A stretch of DNA of 64,000 nt from positions 2,294,001 through 2,358,000 of the forward strand of contig NZ_CP054705.1 in NCBI RefSeq assembly GCF_016495725.1, given 5' to 3'. The number at the start of each line of letters is the position of its first letter. Positions within the stretch are counted from its first letter, which is position 1. Shown here in pieces: positions 35,648 through 45,245 of this stretch. Origin of the DNA: Salicibibacter cibarius (GTDB lineage Bacteria > Bacillota > Bacilli > Bacillales > Marinococcaceae). Position numbers and translations under genes: made by a program. Under the pieces are notes generated by a model that saw nothing but the letters and a program-made list of their open reading frames with translations, searched no databases and was not told the DNA's origin.

Positions 35648-36367
35648 TTATACGCGTAACCGAGGGGTCACATACCATTCACCAGCCTCATTCACCGTCA
35701 TCAGGAAAACATCCTCGACGGCATTATAGCCATGGTCAATCAACCCGTTTTCGAGCTCTTGTCGGGTCATGATTTTCTTCATGTTATGCGTAATCACTCT
35801 TCCATCGCTAATAATGACTTTTGGATATCCTTTGTTTTGCGGGCTCAATCCCACGTCTTTCGCAGTTGCCGCATGAAACGGACTTCTTTTAATCACGCTA
35901 ATTTGGCCGTTCGGTTCCAACACCGCGTAATCAATTTCCTTCAAATCAGCAGCATCATTCAACCTGAGTTCCATTAATAATTGTTCCATGGTGATGCTGC
36001 ACTTTTTGAGCATATGGTCAAGGATCTGCCCTTTTTCAATAATAATGAACGGTTCATCTTCAATCACTCTTCTGAAACGGGGAAATTTAAGCCCGGCATA
36101 TGAAAGAAGCCAATGCAAAAAAGCAATCATGGCAGCTCCGGCAAAAGGACCGGTTAGATCTTCATCACCGCTAGAAATTGATTCTCCTAAAATATCCCCA
36201 ATCACCACACCGAAAATAAAGTCCAACGGGTCAATATTGGCCATCGAACGTTGCCCGATCACCTTCACCATCAAAAATATGTATATATAAACAAACAGCG
36301 CGCGAACGATAAAACCATAAAACGGTAAATCTTGCGCCCCTGTCCATACGTCTGTAATATTTTCCAT
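35648..36367 (-). CDS. YetF/DUF421 membrane protein
   Basis: A 239-aa protein with three N-terminal helices (FYGFIVRALFVYIYIFLMVKVIGQR, DFIFGVVIGDILGESI, AAMIAFLHWLLSYAGL) and a C-terminal soluble DUF421 domain with EDEPFIIIEKGQI and AVLEPNGQISVIKR. Function unknown; YetF-type proteins occur in spore and vegetative membranes of Bacillus. The ATG at 36367 has GGGA upstream and gives the family N-terminus. Its upstream region holds the 19-bp repeat and array C. Confidence 0.85.
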   Translation of the reverse strand: MENITDVWTGAQDLPFYGFIVRALFVYIYIFLMVKVIGQRSMANIDPLDFIFGVVIGDILGESISSGDEDLTGPFAGAAMIAFLHWLLSYAGLKFPRFRRVIEDEPFIIIEKGQILDHMLKKCSITMEQLLMELRLNDAADLKEIDYAVLEPNGQISVIKRSPFHAATAKDVGLSPQNKGYPKVIISDGRVITHNMKKIMTRQELENGLIDHGYNAVEDVFLMTVNEAGEWYVTPRLRV

Positions 36368-36439
36368 TCTTATCCCATCCCACCTGATGATGTCACCTTT
36401 CATCTTTTGCAGATTGCATGGAAATATTCATTGTATAAT

Positions 36440-36458
36440 TACGGTACGTGAAATTTTA
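36440..36458. repeat. Dispersed 19-bp repeat, copy 2
   Basis: Exact copy of the sequence at 11924-11942, here 72 bp upstream of the yetF start and 49 bp before array C. Confidence 0.6.
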
Positions 36459-36506
36459 ATTTGAGAACCATCGATAGGTGATCTTGGTTGGCTCATGGCA
36501 CTCATG

Positions 36507-36610
36507 GCACCTCAAAAATGTAAAATCAACCAATCTGAGGTTCCATAAACGATCATATGACACCTTAAAAAGGCAAAATTTCGCATTTTGAGGTGCCATG
36601 CATCTAGTGT
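36507..36610. repeat. Tandem 52-bp dyad array C (two units)
   Basis: GGCACCTCA at 36507 and GACACCTTA at 36559 are 52 bp apart. Each pairs with the end of its unit (TGAGGTTCC, TGAGGTGCC) as a roughly 9-bp dyad. The sequence across the unit junction (AGGTTCCATAAACGATCATATGACACCT) is recognisably related to the core of array E at 46381-46409. Confidence 0.75.
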
Positions 36611-36633
36611 ACCCGTCCATCTCCACTCAAACG

Positions 36634-36666
36634 AAAAAACCTAGCCGCTTTGGCTAGGTTTTTTTG
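36634..36666 (-). terminator. Aconitase terminator
   Basis: AACCTAGCC and GGCTAGGTT arms flanked by A and T runs, directly after the acnA stop. Confidence 0.9.
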
Positions 36667-36669
36667 CGT

Positions 36670-39399
36670 TTATGCTTTTGTTTCTGCCGCCAGTTTATCG
36701 CGAAGAACCATTGGCAAGATTCCGCCGTGACGATAATAGTCAACTTCCACGTCGCTGTCGAAGCGAACGACGGCTTCGAATGTTTTTATGTTTCCATCGT
36801 TGTCTTCTGCTGTAACGGTGACGAGTTGCCGCGGGTTGACATTTTCGTCGATGTCTACCCGGAACGTTTCTTCACCTGTTAAACCTAACTCGTCGGCGCC
36901 TTCGCCCTCTTTAAATTGAAGGGGCAAAACGCCCATAAGCGCAAGGTTGCTACGGTGAATCCGTTCAAAGCTTTTAGCGATGACCGTTTGAATGCCCAGA
37001 AGCGTCGTTCCTTTGGCTGCCCAGTCACGGGAACTTCCCATCCCGTAATCGTCACCTGCAAGCACGACGAGTCCGGTGTTATCTTTTTTATATTCCATCG
37101 CCGCATCATAGATGGGCATAACTTCACCGCTCGGCCAGTGCGTCGTAAAGCCGCCTTCTGTTCCGGGTGCTAACTTGTTGCGAATGCGAATGTTCGCGAA
37201 CGTTCCCCGCATCATCACTTCATGATTTCCACGACGGGAGCCGTAAGAGTTAAACTGCGCCGGCTTTAATCCTTTTGATTGCAAATACTGTCCTGCCGGG
37301 CTGTCTTTTGCAATCGAACCTGCCGGAGAAATATGGTCGGTTGTTACCGAATCGCCGAACTTGCCAATGGCCCGCATGCCGCTTAACGTTTCAATCGCCT
37401 GCGGATCTTTGGACATATTTTCAAAGAACGGAGGATTCTGGATGTAGGTGGACGCCTCATCCCAATCATACAGGGTAGCATCATCCGATGATTGTAACGC
37501 GTTCCAGCGTTCATTATTGTCAAATACACTGCTGTACTCCTCTTTAAAGAGTTCAGGGGAAACGTTCTCCTGAATGAACGTTTGCACTTCAGACGTGCTT
37601 GGCCATAAGTCTTTGAAAAAGACGTCATTTCCGTCTTTGTCTTTCCCGAACGAATCTTTGCGAAGATCGACATTAACGGTTCCCGCGAGCGCATAGGCAA
37701 CGACGAGCGGCGGGGAAGCCAAGTAATTCGCACGCACGAGCGGGTGAATTCTGCCTTCAAAGTTACGGTTACCGCTCAGCACCGAGGAAACGAGCAAATC
37801 ATTGTCCGCGATCGCTTGCTCCACTTCATCCGGCAGCGGTCCGGTATTGCCGATGCACGTCGTACACCCATATCCGACGAGGTTGAAACCGAGTTCGTCC
37901 AAAAACGGCATTAACCCTGAGTCTTCAAGATAGCGGGTGACAACTTTCGATCCGGGAGCGAGGGATGTTTTCACATATGCCGGAACATCCAGTCCTTTCT
38001 CAACCGCTTTTTTGGCCATTAATCCTGCACCGATCATGACGGAAGGATTGGACGTGTTCGTACAGCTCGTGATCGCCGCGATTGTTACGGCTCCGGTCGG
38101 AATCGTGGACGTTTCGCCATTCGGATGCGTAACTTCCACTTCTTTGTCCAATTCAGCCGCGTCAAGTCCAAAACCTTGATTGCCTTCCGGACCGGTGACG
38201 GCTTCTTTGAACGATTGCTGCATATCATTAAGTTCAATCAAATCCTGCGGCCGTTTCGGACCGGCCAATGCCGGTTCAATGCTGTCCAAATTCAAAGGAA
38301 CAACTTCCGAATAGTTCGGCTCAATGGCATCCTCGCTGTAAAACAGTCCATTCGCCTGGCAATAAGCTCTCACGAGCGCAATTTGCTCTTCGCTTCGTCC
38401 GGTCAGACGCATGTAGTTCAAAGCTTCCTCATCAACCGGGAAAAATCCGCACGTTGCGCCGTATTCCGGTGCCATGTTGGAGATCGTGGCACGGTCAGCG
38501 AGGGACATGGTCTTCAACCCGGGACCAAAAAATTCGACGAACTTGCCGACGACGTTTTTCGAACGCAACAGCTGAGTGACTTTCAGGGCCAAATCCGTTG
38601 CGGTCGCGCCATCCGGAAGGCTGCCTTCAAGCTTCACGCCGACCACTTCGGGCGCCGGGAAGTAAGACGGTTGTTCCAACATGCCTGCTTCCGCTTCGAT
38701 TCCGCCAACACCCCAGCCAAGGACACCGAGGCCGTTAATCATTGTCGTATGGGAGTCCGTGCCGACGAGCGTATCCGGATAGGCAATCTTCTCCCCTTGA
38801 TCATTTTCTTTTGCATGCACAACATTCGCCAAGTATTCCAAGTTCACTTGGTGAACGATGCCGGTTGCCGGCGGTACAGCGCTGTAATTGTCAAACGCTT
38901 GCGTTGCCCAGCTCAAAAGCTTGTAACGTTCTTCATTCCGCTCAAATTCGAGGTTCATATTCCGCATCAGTGAATCGCTTGTCCCGAACTGATCCACTTG
39001 CACGGAGTGGTCGACGACGAGATCTGCCGGTATCGCCGGATCGATCGAAGACGGGTCGCCGCCAACGTCCTCCATCGCTTTTCGAAGCGAAGCAAGGTCC
39101 ACAACCGCGGGAACTCCTGTGAAATCCTGTAGAATAACGCGGGATGGTTTAAACGGCACATCTTCGGTTCCGCCATCCTTTGTTCCCCAGTTGGCAAGGC
39201 TTTCCACGTGCTCCGAAGCAATCACTTTGCCGTCTTGTTGTCTCAGTAACGATTCCAATAATACTTTAATTGAATAAGGCAACTTGTTAATGTCGCCGAT
39301 ACCCGCTTTTTCCAAAGCGGCGAGGTCATAATAATAGTAGGTTTCATTTCCTACATTCAGCGTTTTCTTCGCCTGATACATGTCTTTGGTTTCTCCCAT
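36670..39399 (-). CDS. acnA: Aconitate hydratase (CitB/AcnA)
   Basis: Citrate-isocitrate isomerisation in the TCA cycle, 909 aa, with a [4Fe-4S] cluster. Cluster cysteines are seen in [12 protein letters not shown] and in [14 protein letters not shown]. Substrate motifs [32 protein letters not shown] and [19 protein letters not shown] are intact. In Bacillus the apo-protein also binds mRNA, which cannot be judged here. AGAGGAGGGG lies before the ATG at 39399; the frame extends 11 codons upstream into that site. Monocistronic. Confidence 0.95.
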   Translation of the reverse strand: MGETKDMYQAKKTLNVGNETYYYYDLAALEKAGIGDINKLPYSIKVLLESLLRQQDGKVIASEHVESLANWGTKDGGTEDVPFKPSRVILQDFTGVPAVVDLASLRKAMEDVGGDPSSIDPAIPADLVVDHSVQVDQFGTSDSLMRNMNLEFERNEERYKLLSWATQAFDNYSAVPPATGIVHQVNLEYLANVVHAKENDQGEKIAYPDTLVGTDSHTTMINGLGVLGWGVGGIEAEAGMLEQPSYFPAPEVVGVKLEGSLPDGATATDLALKVTQLLRSKNVVGKFVEFFGPGLKTMSLADRATISNMAPEYGATCGFFPVDEEALNYMRLTGRSEEQIALVRAYCQANGLFYSEDAIEPNYSEVVPLNLDSIEPALAGPKRPQDLIELNDMQQSFKEAVTGPEGNQGFGLDAAELDKEVEVTHPNGETSTIPTGAVTIAAITSCTNTSNPSVMIGAGLMAKKAVEKGLDVPAYVKTSLAPGSKVVTRYLEDSGLMPFLDELGFNLVGYGCTTCIGNTGPLPDEVEQAIADNDLLVSSVLSGNRNFEGRIHPLVRANYLASPPLVVAYALAGTVNVDLRKDSFGKDKDGNDVFFKDLWPSTSEVQTFIQENVSPELFKEEYSSVFDNNERWNALQSSDDATLYDWDEASTYIQNPPFFENMSKDPQAIETLSGMRAIGKFGDSVTTDHISPAGSIAKDSPAGQYLQSKGLKPAQFNSYGSRRGNHEVMMRGTFANIRIRNKLAPGTEGGFTTHWPSGEVMPIYDAAMEYKKDNTGLVVLAGDDYGMGSSRDWAAKGTTLLGIQTVIAKSFERIHRSNLALMGVLPLQFKEGEGADELGLTGEETFRVDIDENVNPRQLVTVTAEDNDGNIKTFEAVVRFDSDVEVDYYRHGGILPMVLRDKLAAETKA

Positions 39400-39519
39400 G
39401 TATACCCCTCCTCTGTCTCTATCATATAACAATCTGTTAAAAATGTCGAAGCAAAACTAACAGTATAAAAAAAGGAGCGAGATGTGCTAAACTATTCGTA
39501 AGAGATTTAGGACGTGGTG

Positions 39520-39957
39520 GTGGTGAGCAACGTGGGTTCAGATATTTTTATGTGGTTGATTGTCCTTTGGTCTGTGTTCATGATTGTGTTCATGTTTATC
39601 GGCGGTTTTTTTATGTTTCGGAAATTCCTAAAGCGTCTTCCGAAAGAAGATGGGCACTCCATCCTCGATTGGCAAGACTACTACCTTGAAAAAACCCGCC
39701 ATCTTTGGACACGCGAGCAAAGCGATTTACTGGAAGAACTCGTCTCGCCCGTTCCTGAATTGTTCAGGGACATTGCCCGTGAAAAAATCGCGGGAAAGAT
39801 CGGAGAGCTTGCGTTAAATGAACACGCAAAACAAATGAACGAAGACTTGATTATCCGCGGTTATATTTTGGCAACCCCGAAACGTGACCATAAATTTTTG
39901 CGAAAAAAACTGGATGAAAAAGAGATGGATTACAGCCAATATGAACAGCTATTCTAA
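39520..39957 (+). CDS. YneK/DUF2621 membrane protein
   Basis: A 145-aa protein: one N-terminal helix (MWLIVLWSVFMIVFMFIGGFFMF) then a soluble charged domain (RKFLKRLPKEDGHSILDWQDYY ... GYILATPKRDHKFLRKKL) as in Bacillus YneK. The beginning is four consecutive GTG codons (39514-39525). AGGA lies 7 nt before the one at 39520, so the start is uncertain by a codon or two. In B. subtilis, yneK also lies next to citB. Function unknown. Confidence 0.8.
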   Translation: MVSNVGSDIFMWLIVLWSVFMIVFMFIGGFFMFRKFLKRLPKEDGHSILDWQDYYLEKTRHLWTREQSDLLEELVSPVPELFRDIAREKIAGKIGELALNEHAKQMNEDLIIRGYILATPKRDHKFLRKKLDEKEMDYSQYEQLF

Positions 39958-39959
39958 TG

Positions 39960-40000
39960 AAAAAACCGGGCCACCCAAAAAAGGGAAATCCCGGTTTTTT
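39960..40000. terminator. Bidirectional terminator
   Basis: AAAAAACCGGG (39960-39970) and CCCGGTTTTTT (39990-40000) between convergent yneK and ccdC. Confidence 0.88.
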
Positions 40001-40542
40001 CACGTTCTTTCTCTCATGGGCATGTCCATGATCGGGTCATTGATTTCTTGTTGTTTCTTTTTGAACATAAAAAGCATCGCGATGCGCCACGGCAGGATCA
40101 TCCCGTATGCAAGCAGGAAAAACATGCCTGCCAGTTGAGGGAGAATAATTTGTTCCCCGATGATGAGTTTGATGATCACCCGCACGAGGAGCAATCCCAT
40201 CAATAAAAAAATAAACAATTTGGATCTTTTCATATAGATATCGCCATTGTGTATTTCAAAGCGCGACGTGCGAATCAGCAAATAAGAAGCGGCGGCACCG
40301 ACCACTAGTGGCGCAACAATACGTTCAATGGGAAGGTGCGTAGGTTCGTATAAAAACATCAAAAAACCCGTGCTCATCATGAGTGGCGGGATAATGATTT
40401 TTTTCACAGTCGCCGGTTTTTTTATAGCTTTCATACGCACAATGATGGCGAACGTCCCCATCACCGCCGCGCCGATTGTTGTAAGTATAAAGATGAATGT
40501 TGTCTCTGTTATGTTGCCCACCTCCTCCGTACAACCTATCAT
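40000..40542 (-). CDS. ccdC: CcdC/YneJ family membrane protein
   Basis: Membrane protein of about 170-180 aa with four to five helices (FILTTIGAAVMGTFAIIVRMKA, IIIPPLMMSTGFLMFL, IVAPLVVGAAASYLLI, LFIFLLMGLLLVRVII, GMFFLLAYGMILPWRIAMLF). It matches the Bacillus CcdC family, named from its place beside the cytochrome c maturation gene ccdA. Start is unclear. The ATG at 40542 has no good ribosome site. AGGAGG at 40521-40526 lies 8 nt before an ATA at 40512, close to where homologues begin. Confidence 0.85.
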   Translation of the reverse strand: MIGCTEEVGNITETTFIFILTTIGAAVMGTFAIIVRMKAIKKPATVKKIIIPPLMMSTGFLMFLYEPTHLPIERIVAPLVVGAAASYLLIRTSRFEIHNGDIYMKRSKLFIFLLMGLLLVRVIIKLIIGEQIILPQLAGMFFLLAYGMILPWRIAMLFMFKKKQQEINDPIMDMPMRERT

Positions 40543-40843
40543 ACCTGTTTCATGTCGAAGGATCAATTTTTTCCCTTTCTCTGATCAAATCGTTGGAGAC
40601 TGGGCGAGCCAAAACCGGCTTTTATGATACGCCGGCTGCCTTTTTTGATTCACGTCCGGCTTGTACGACTGCCCGATGTATAGCAGGAGCTAGTGCAAAA
40701 AGGCTGAAATAAGTGATCACACCGACTATCGGAAGTCTGGATTGGGACTTCAAACCAGGGTAAACGGTCACTGCCCTAGTCAAGGGATCAATTACTCTCG
40801 TCAATGACCGAATATCTTCCCTCGAAACAGGACTCCCGGTTTT

Positions 40844-41035
40844 CATGAAACGGTCATGGCGACCGAAAACAAAAGCCAATCGCTCGTTCGGGCGCCATGA
40901 GGCAGCCATGCCGACCGAATATCTTTGATACAAGCCTTTTCGGTCACCATGAAGCGGCTATGACGCCCGAACGCTTTCGATTCAGGCCATTACGGTCGCC
41001 ATGACGCGGTAAATTGTCCGTTAGGGAGTCAGAAG
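40844..41035. repeat. Tandem 52-bp dyad array D1
   Basis: CATGA-type cores start at 40844, 40896, 40948 and 41000, exactly 52 bp apart. Each is an imperfect inverted repeat such as TTCGGGCGCCATG ... CATGCCGACCGAA. Sequence belongs to the same family as array E. A 103-codon minus-strand frame crosses it, but the 52-bp period is not a multiple of three and the frame has no ribosome site. Confidence 0.82.
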
Positions 41036-41117
41036 CGTTGGCGCCCTAACTTCCTCCGTGATTGGCTAATTGAGCCACCTTGCACTAGTGGCGTATACCC
41101 CAAAGCGAGAGGGTGAA

Positions 41118-41300
41118 CGACTCCCATTGCTACTATAAACCCGTTTTCGTACCACTTTCGGAAGGAGAACGGGCCCCCAATGGGACAATTTAAATCGATT
41201 TTGTTCCACAAACGGAGGGAATACGACTCTAAATGGTACAATAAACTCGATTTCATACCACAAACGGAAGGAAAGTGACTCCATATGGTACGAAAAACCT
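41118..41300. repeat. Tandem 52-54 bp array D2
   Basis: Units start at 41118, 41170, 41224 and 41276 (52, 54, 52 bp) with a CGACTCCNNATGGTACAAT-like head and a TACCACAAACGGAAGG-like tail. TGGTA and TACCA form short dyads. A different sequence family from D1, placed immediately after it in the ccdC-yneF spacer. Confidence 0.75.
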
Positions 41301-41468
41301 GACTTCGCCTCTTAATCAGATGGGAGGTGCTCTTCCCAATAGATTTCCATTATATCAAACCACTCTTTTTGGATCATAGTTCATAGATACCCCGCTTGTA
41401 TTCAGCATAGCACGTTCCACCTTAAAAACAAAAAACACCCCCAAATCCTAAAGAGGTGTTCCGTTCGG

Positions 41469-41693
41469 TTATTTTTTTCCCTGTTCTTTTTGCATGGCTT
41501 TCATCATTTGATTGATCTTCTTTTGGGATGGATTTTGGCCCATTTGCATCATCATCACACGTAGCATTTGTTCATTGATAGGCGGGTTTTTCTTCATATA
41601 ATTGACCATTGTTTTCCGGGCAATGAAAAACCCTCCCACAAGACCTACGAGCAAGGCTGCCATCGCGATCAAAACAACCCAAATCGTACTCAT
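41469..41693 (-). CDS. yneF: YneF family (UPF0154) membrane protein
   Basis: A 74-aa protein with a single N-terminal helix ([23 protein letters not shown]) and the conserved basic tail [32 protein letters not shown]. Widely conserved in Firmicutes, function unknown. It follows sirA and tkt in the order known from B. subtilis. Confidence 0.92.
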   Translation of the reverse strand: MSTIWVVLIAMAALLVGLVGGFFIARKTMVNYMKKNPPINEQMLRVMMMQMGQNPSQKKINQMMKAMQKEQGKK

Positions 41694-41802
41694 GCGGTTA
41701 CTCCTCCTTACGTCGATCGTTCGGCACCGGATAGGTTTCGCTTAAGCAAACATCATTCATTATACCGTATCGATCGAACGATGAAAAGGGATTGCCTCTC
41801 AA

Positions 41803-42240
41803 TTAACCGAAAAGATGGGTATGCATTTTGATCGGTTTCAACCACCCGTATCTTCCCCGTTCGACATCACAAGCAAAAAAGTAAGGGTCATACGCCTGCA
41901 ATTGATCGAACCATGGCCATTCATCCTCCATATGGAGGGTGCTCCAAATTTGCACTCTTCTTTCAGAGAGCATTAATTTTACGCTTTCGCTCTCTTCCAA
42001 ATAATAGACGAGACCATCGTCCCTCCCCTGTGGAAAGGGAGTTATTTGCGCGGAAGAAAGCCATTCCCCCAAATGATGAATGGAAATCGGCTGACAAATA
42101 TAATCGACTTGTTTTTGAACCTCATGGTGAAGGGAGGGGACTGTCTCATACTCTTTAAAAAGTTGGAAGAGTTTGTTTTCCAATTGGATAAATTGCCGAG
42201 CGATTCCGGGCTTCAAAAGATAGATGTCATATCGATGCAA
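41803..42240 (-). CDS. sirA: SirA, sporulation inhibitor of DnaA
   Basis: A 145-aa protein that, in Bacillus, is made under Spo0A control and binds DnaA domain I to stop new replication during sporulation. Similarity to SirA is modest but continuous: YDIYLLKPGIARQF at the start, YICQPISIHHL in the middle and YDPYFFACDVERGRYGWLKPIK at the end. GGAGGG lies 7 nt before a TTG at 42240. Position between tkt and yneF is exactly that of sirA. Indicates a spore-forming lineage. Confidence 0.85.
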   Translation of the reverse strand: MHRYDIYLLKPGIARQFIQLENKLFQLFKEYETVPSLHHEVQKQVDYICQPISIHHLGEWLSSAQITPFPQGRDDGLVYYLEESESVKLMLSERRVQIWSTLHMEDEWPWFDQLQAYDPYFFACDVERGRYGWLKPIKMHTHLFG

Positions 42241-42367
42241 AAGCTCGCCCTCCTTTTATGTCTTCCCATTATTGTAATGCCTGGCCACAAAATAATATGT
42301 CAATATTTGTTTGATAAAACCCGGTAATGGTCGACAAATTTTTTATCCCGGTGATAAGCATACAAAA

Positions 42368-42398
42368 GAGGTGTCCTGACGTTTGTCCAGGACACCTC
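42368..42398 (-). terminator. tkt terminator
   Basis: Perfect 11-bp arms GAGGTGTCCTG (42368-42378) and CAGGACACCTC (42388-42398), TTTT on the minus strand. Confidence 0.88.
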
Positions 42399-42411
42399 CC
42401 CAGGGCGATGC

Positions 42412-44409
42412 TTACTGTTCTGTTAAGGCTTTCACTTCATTTGCGATATTTTCTTCGTGAAATCCGAAGGCTTCCATAACAACGTTGCCGGGGGCTGAAG
42501 CGCCGAATTGATCGATGCCGATCGCCTTGCCGTTCGCTCCGGCATAACGCTCCCATCCGAACGTAGCCGCCGCTTCCAACGTGACCGTCGGAATGGCGTT
42601 GTCGATGACCGATTGCCGGTAAGCTTCCGGTTGTTTTTCAAATAAATCCCGGCACGGCATACTGATGACGCGAATGGCAATCCCTTGTTCAGAAAGTCTC
42701 TCCTTTACGCCCATGGCGAGCGCAACTTCCGATCCTGTCGCGACAATCGCCGCCGCCGGCCGGTCGGCGTCCGCCAAAATATACGCGCCTTTTTTCACGT
42801 TTTCATACGTACTCTCCGCATCCGTCATTGTCGGCAGCCCTTGCCGCGTTAATACCAAAGCAGTCGGGTGATCCTTCGCTTCCAGCGAAAGCCGCCAAGC
42901 TGCAACAGTTTCGTTCCCATCCGCCGGTCGGATGACGGAAAGGTTCGGCACCGCGCGCAAGGATGGCACCTGCTCAATCGGTTCATGCGTAGGCCCGTCT
43001 TCTCCGACCGCGATGCTGTCATGAGTAAAAACATACGTAACGGGCACGCCCATTAACGCCGACAAGCGAATGGCCGGTCGCATATAATCGGAAAAGACGA
43101 GAAAGGTTGCTCCATACGCATGCAACCCTCCGTGAAGGGCAATGCCGTTTAAAGCGGCCGCGGTGGCAAATTCCCTCACCCCAAACCAGACATTACGGCC
43201 TTCACGGTTGTCCTTCGTAAAATCTTCATACGCGTCCATCAATGTATTATTGGAAGAGGCGAGGTCAGCAGAACCACCGAACAGCCCGTCCACTTGAGAC
43301 GAAATCGCCTGAATCGTTGCCCCTGAGGCTTTTCGGGTGGCAAGTGTATCTTCTCCGGCAACATAACTCGGCAACGCTTCGAGCTGATCCGTTTGCCAAT
43401 CACGGTCAAACGCGCGCCTGAGTTCTTCAGCTTTTTCCGGAAATGCCTTGCTGTACCCCTCAAATGTTTTCATCCATTGTTGATACCCATCGACGGCTTC
43501 GTCTTGTTTCTTTTCAAAAAAGCTGAGAACATCATCGGGAATATGGAACGGTTCGTGATCCCATTCGTATGCTTCTTTTACGAGCGTGGCTTCTTCATCT
43601 CCAAGCGGCTTCCCATGTGCTTCATTTGTGCCTGCACGGTTTGGCGAACCGAAACCGATCACGGTTTTTACTTCGATAAAACTCGGACGGGGATCTTCTT
43701 TCGCCTCTTTAATCGCGCGGTCAATAGCCTCAACATCATTACCGTCTTCGATAAAGATCGTGTGCCAACCATACGCTTCATATCGCTTGCAAACATCCTC
43801 CGAAAACGCGCGATTCAAATCGCCGTCGAGCGAAATATCATTGGAATCGTAAAGCACAATCAACCGTCCCAATTGCTGGTGGCCGGCTAAAGAAGCGGAT
43901 TCCGAAGCGACTCCTTCCATGACATCCCCATCACTGCAAATCACATACGTAAAATGGTTAAATAATTCATACCCTTCACGGTTGTACGTAGCGGCCAAAT
44001 GGGCCTCTGCCATAGCCATCCCTACCGACATGGCAATGCCTTGTCCGAGAGGGCCGGTCGTCGCATCTACCCCTGCCGTATGTCCGTACTCGGGATGGCC
44101 GGGCGTTTTGCTCCCCATTTGCCGGAAGTTTTTCAACTCCTCGAGGCTCAAGTCGTATCCGCTTAAATGGAGCATACTGTACAGCAACATGGAGCCGTGG
44201 CCTGCGGATAAAACAAAACGGTCCCGATCCCACCATCCCGGTTTTGCCGGGTTATGTTTGAGATGCCTCGACCATAATGCAAAAGCCATCGGCGCCGCAC
44301 CCATGGGCAATCCCGGGTGGCCTGCATTTGCTCGATTGACACTGTCGATGGACAATGTCCGTATCGTATTAATGGCGCGTTGTTCTATGTTTGAAGTCAA
44401 TGTTTCCAT
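42412..44409 (-). CDS. tkt: Transketolase
   Basis: Thiamine-diphosphate enzyme of the pentose phosphate pathway, 665 aa, transferring two-carbon ketol units. The TPP domain has GDVMEG and [12 protein letters not shown], and the Pyr domain has [34 protein letters not shown] and the C-terminal domain are complete. The ATG at 44409 directly follows AAAGG. A TTG three codons on has better spacing (9 nt) and is an alternative start. It lies upstream of sirA on the same strand, but a terminator separates them. Confidence 0.95.
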   Translation of the reverse strand: METLTSNIEQRAINTIRTLSIDSVNRANAGHPGLPMGAAPMAFALWSRHLKHNPAKPGWWDRDRFVLSAGHGSMLLYSMLHLSGYDLSLEELKNFRQMGSKTPGHPEYGHTAGVDATTGPLGQGIAMSVGMAMAEAHLAATYNREGYELFNHFTYVICSDGDVMEGVASESASLAGHQQLGRLIVLYDSNDISLDGDLNRAFSEDVCKRYEAYGWHTIFIEDGNDVEAIDRAIKEAKEDPRPSFIEVKTVIGFGSPNRAGTNEAHGKPLGDEEATLVKEAYEWDHEPFHIPDDVLSFFEKKQDEAVDGYQQWMKTFEGYSKAFPEKAEELRRAFDRDWQTDQLEALPSYVAGEDTLATRKASGATIQAISSQVDGLFGGSADLASSNNTLMDAYEDFTKDNREGRNVWFGVREFATAAALNGIALHGGLHAYGATFLVFSDYMRPAIRLSALMGVPVTYVFTHDSIAVGEDGPTHEPIEQVPSLRAVPNLSVIRPADGNETVAAWRLSLEAKDHPTALVLTRQGLPTMTDAESTYENVKKGAYILADADRPAAAIVATGSEVALAMGVKERLSEQGIAIRVISMPCRDLFEKQPEAYRQSVIDNAIPTVTLEAAATFGWERYAGANGKAIGIDQFGASAPGNVVMEAFGFHEENIANEVKALTEQ

Positions 44410-44470
44410 CCTTTCTTTTGTGAATTGTCTCTATTGGTATGATATATGGTTTTTAAAACTAAAACAAGAA

Positions 44471-44510
44471 AAAAGCGGCGCACCACTTTGACGAGCGATG
44501 CACCGCTTTT
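44471..44510 (-). terminator. ynzC terminator
   Basis: AAAAGCGG and CCGCTTTT arms (with an inner GC pair) just past the ynzC stop, T run on the minus strand. Confidence 0.75.
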
Positions 44511-44515
44511 TATCG

Positions 44516-44749
44516 TTAATAAGAACGGCGGTTGCCTTTTGCATTACGTAATTTTTCCGGGGTTACTTCGTTTCCGTTCTCATCGACGACAGATACATTT
44601 TGAATCTGCTGTTTAAAAGAGGTTCTGAAGTTCTGTAGATATTCTTCCCGCAAGTCTTTTTGTTCGTCTTGCTCATCTGCAGTCAACCCCGTCGTTTTCT
44701 GTCGTTTGGCTAGTTCATTAATACGGTCAAGCTTTTCATCGGATATCAA
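44516..44749 (-). CDS. ynzC: YnzC/DUF896 family protein
   Basis: A 77-aa helical-hairpin protein: LDRINELAKRQKTTGLTADEQDEQKDLREEYL and the C-terminal VVDENGNEVTPEKLR are diagnostic. In B. subtilis it is part of the SOS-induced yneA-yneB-ynzC operon; here yneB is missing between the two. GGAG lies 5 nt before a TTG start. Function unknown. Confidence 0.9.
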   Translation of the reverse strand: MISDEKLDRINELAKRQKTTGLTADEQDEQKDLREEYLQNFRTSFKQQIQNVSVVDENGNEVTPEKLRNAKGNRRSY

Positions 44750-44912
44750 TGAAGCTCCCCCTTATAGAATCATAAATGATGCTTATCGTCACTATAACGT
44801 TCATCCCCGCGTGAAATCAACAGGCAACAGTTCATATTATAACCTAAATGAATGGCTGAATATTAATAGTCCTTGATATTCTTTCTTTTTCTTCCCCATT
44901 CTTTTATTCTCT

Positions 44913-45104
44913 CTACCAATCCGTATGTTCGATCGGTGTTGGCACAAGTGTTACTGTTTGCGGATCTCCTTCCGCTTCCGGCGCACTTGTCCCAATCGAT
45001 TGATCGGCAACCATCGTCATAATGATGATAGAAAGAGCGAATAAAAATAATAATAAACGTTCTTGTCCTTTTCCGCGTTCTTTTTCAACTTTTTGATTCG
45101 TCAT
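44913..45104 (-). CDS. YneA-like SOS membrane microprotein lacking LysM
   Basis: A 63-aa protein: a short basic cytoplasmic head, one transmembrane helix (RLLLFLFALSIIIMTMVA) and about 30 acidic extracytoplasmic residues ending in EHTDW. Position (divergent from lexA with LexA boxes between, ynzC downstream) is that of yneA, whose product halts division during the SOS response. The usual C-terminal LysM domain is absent, so it is either a reduced YneA or a different protein in its place. GGAGG lies 7 nt before the ATG. Confidence 0.7.
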   Translation of the reverse strand: MTNQKVEKERGKGQERLLLFLFALSIIIMTMVADQSIGTSAPEAEGDPQTVTLVPTPIEHTDW

Positions 45105-45117
45105 AAGAAAACCTCCG

Positions 45118-45129
45118 AAACAATTGTTC
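45118..45129. promoter_or_regulatory. LexA box, yneA-proximal
   Basis: AAACAATTGTTC, one mismatch from GAAC-N4-GTTC, 14 bp upstream of the yneA-like ATG. Confidence 0.6.
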
Positions 45130-45145
45130 TATTATTAGTGTATCA

Positions 45146-45157
45146 GAACGATCGTTC
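45146..45157. promoter_or_regulatory. LexA box, perfect core
   Basis: GAACGATCGTTC: exact GAAC-N4-GTTC core midway between the divergent yneA-like and lexA genes. Confidence 0.85.
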
Positions 45158-45188
45158 GTGTCAAGCATTTCAAGGAACTAATGTTTGC

Positions 45189-45200
45189 AAACGTTTGTTT
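45189..45200. promoter_or_regulatory. Weak LexA-like box, lexA-proximal
   Basis: AAACGTTTGTTT, two mismatches from the core, about 45 bp before the lexA start. A plausible autoregulatory site. Confidence 0.45.
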
Positions 45201-45245
45201 TATATGGTAAGCTTTAGACAAATATAAATTAACGAGGTGAATAAA

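Noticed and set aside
40622-40933. 103-codon minus-strand frame in the ccdC-yneF spacer
   Set aside because: It runs through array D1, whose 52-bp period is not a multiple of three; it has no ribosome site and no recognisable composition.
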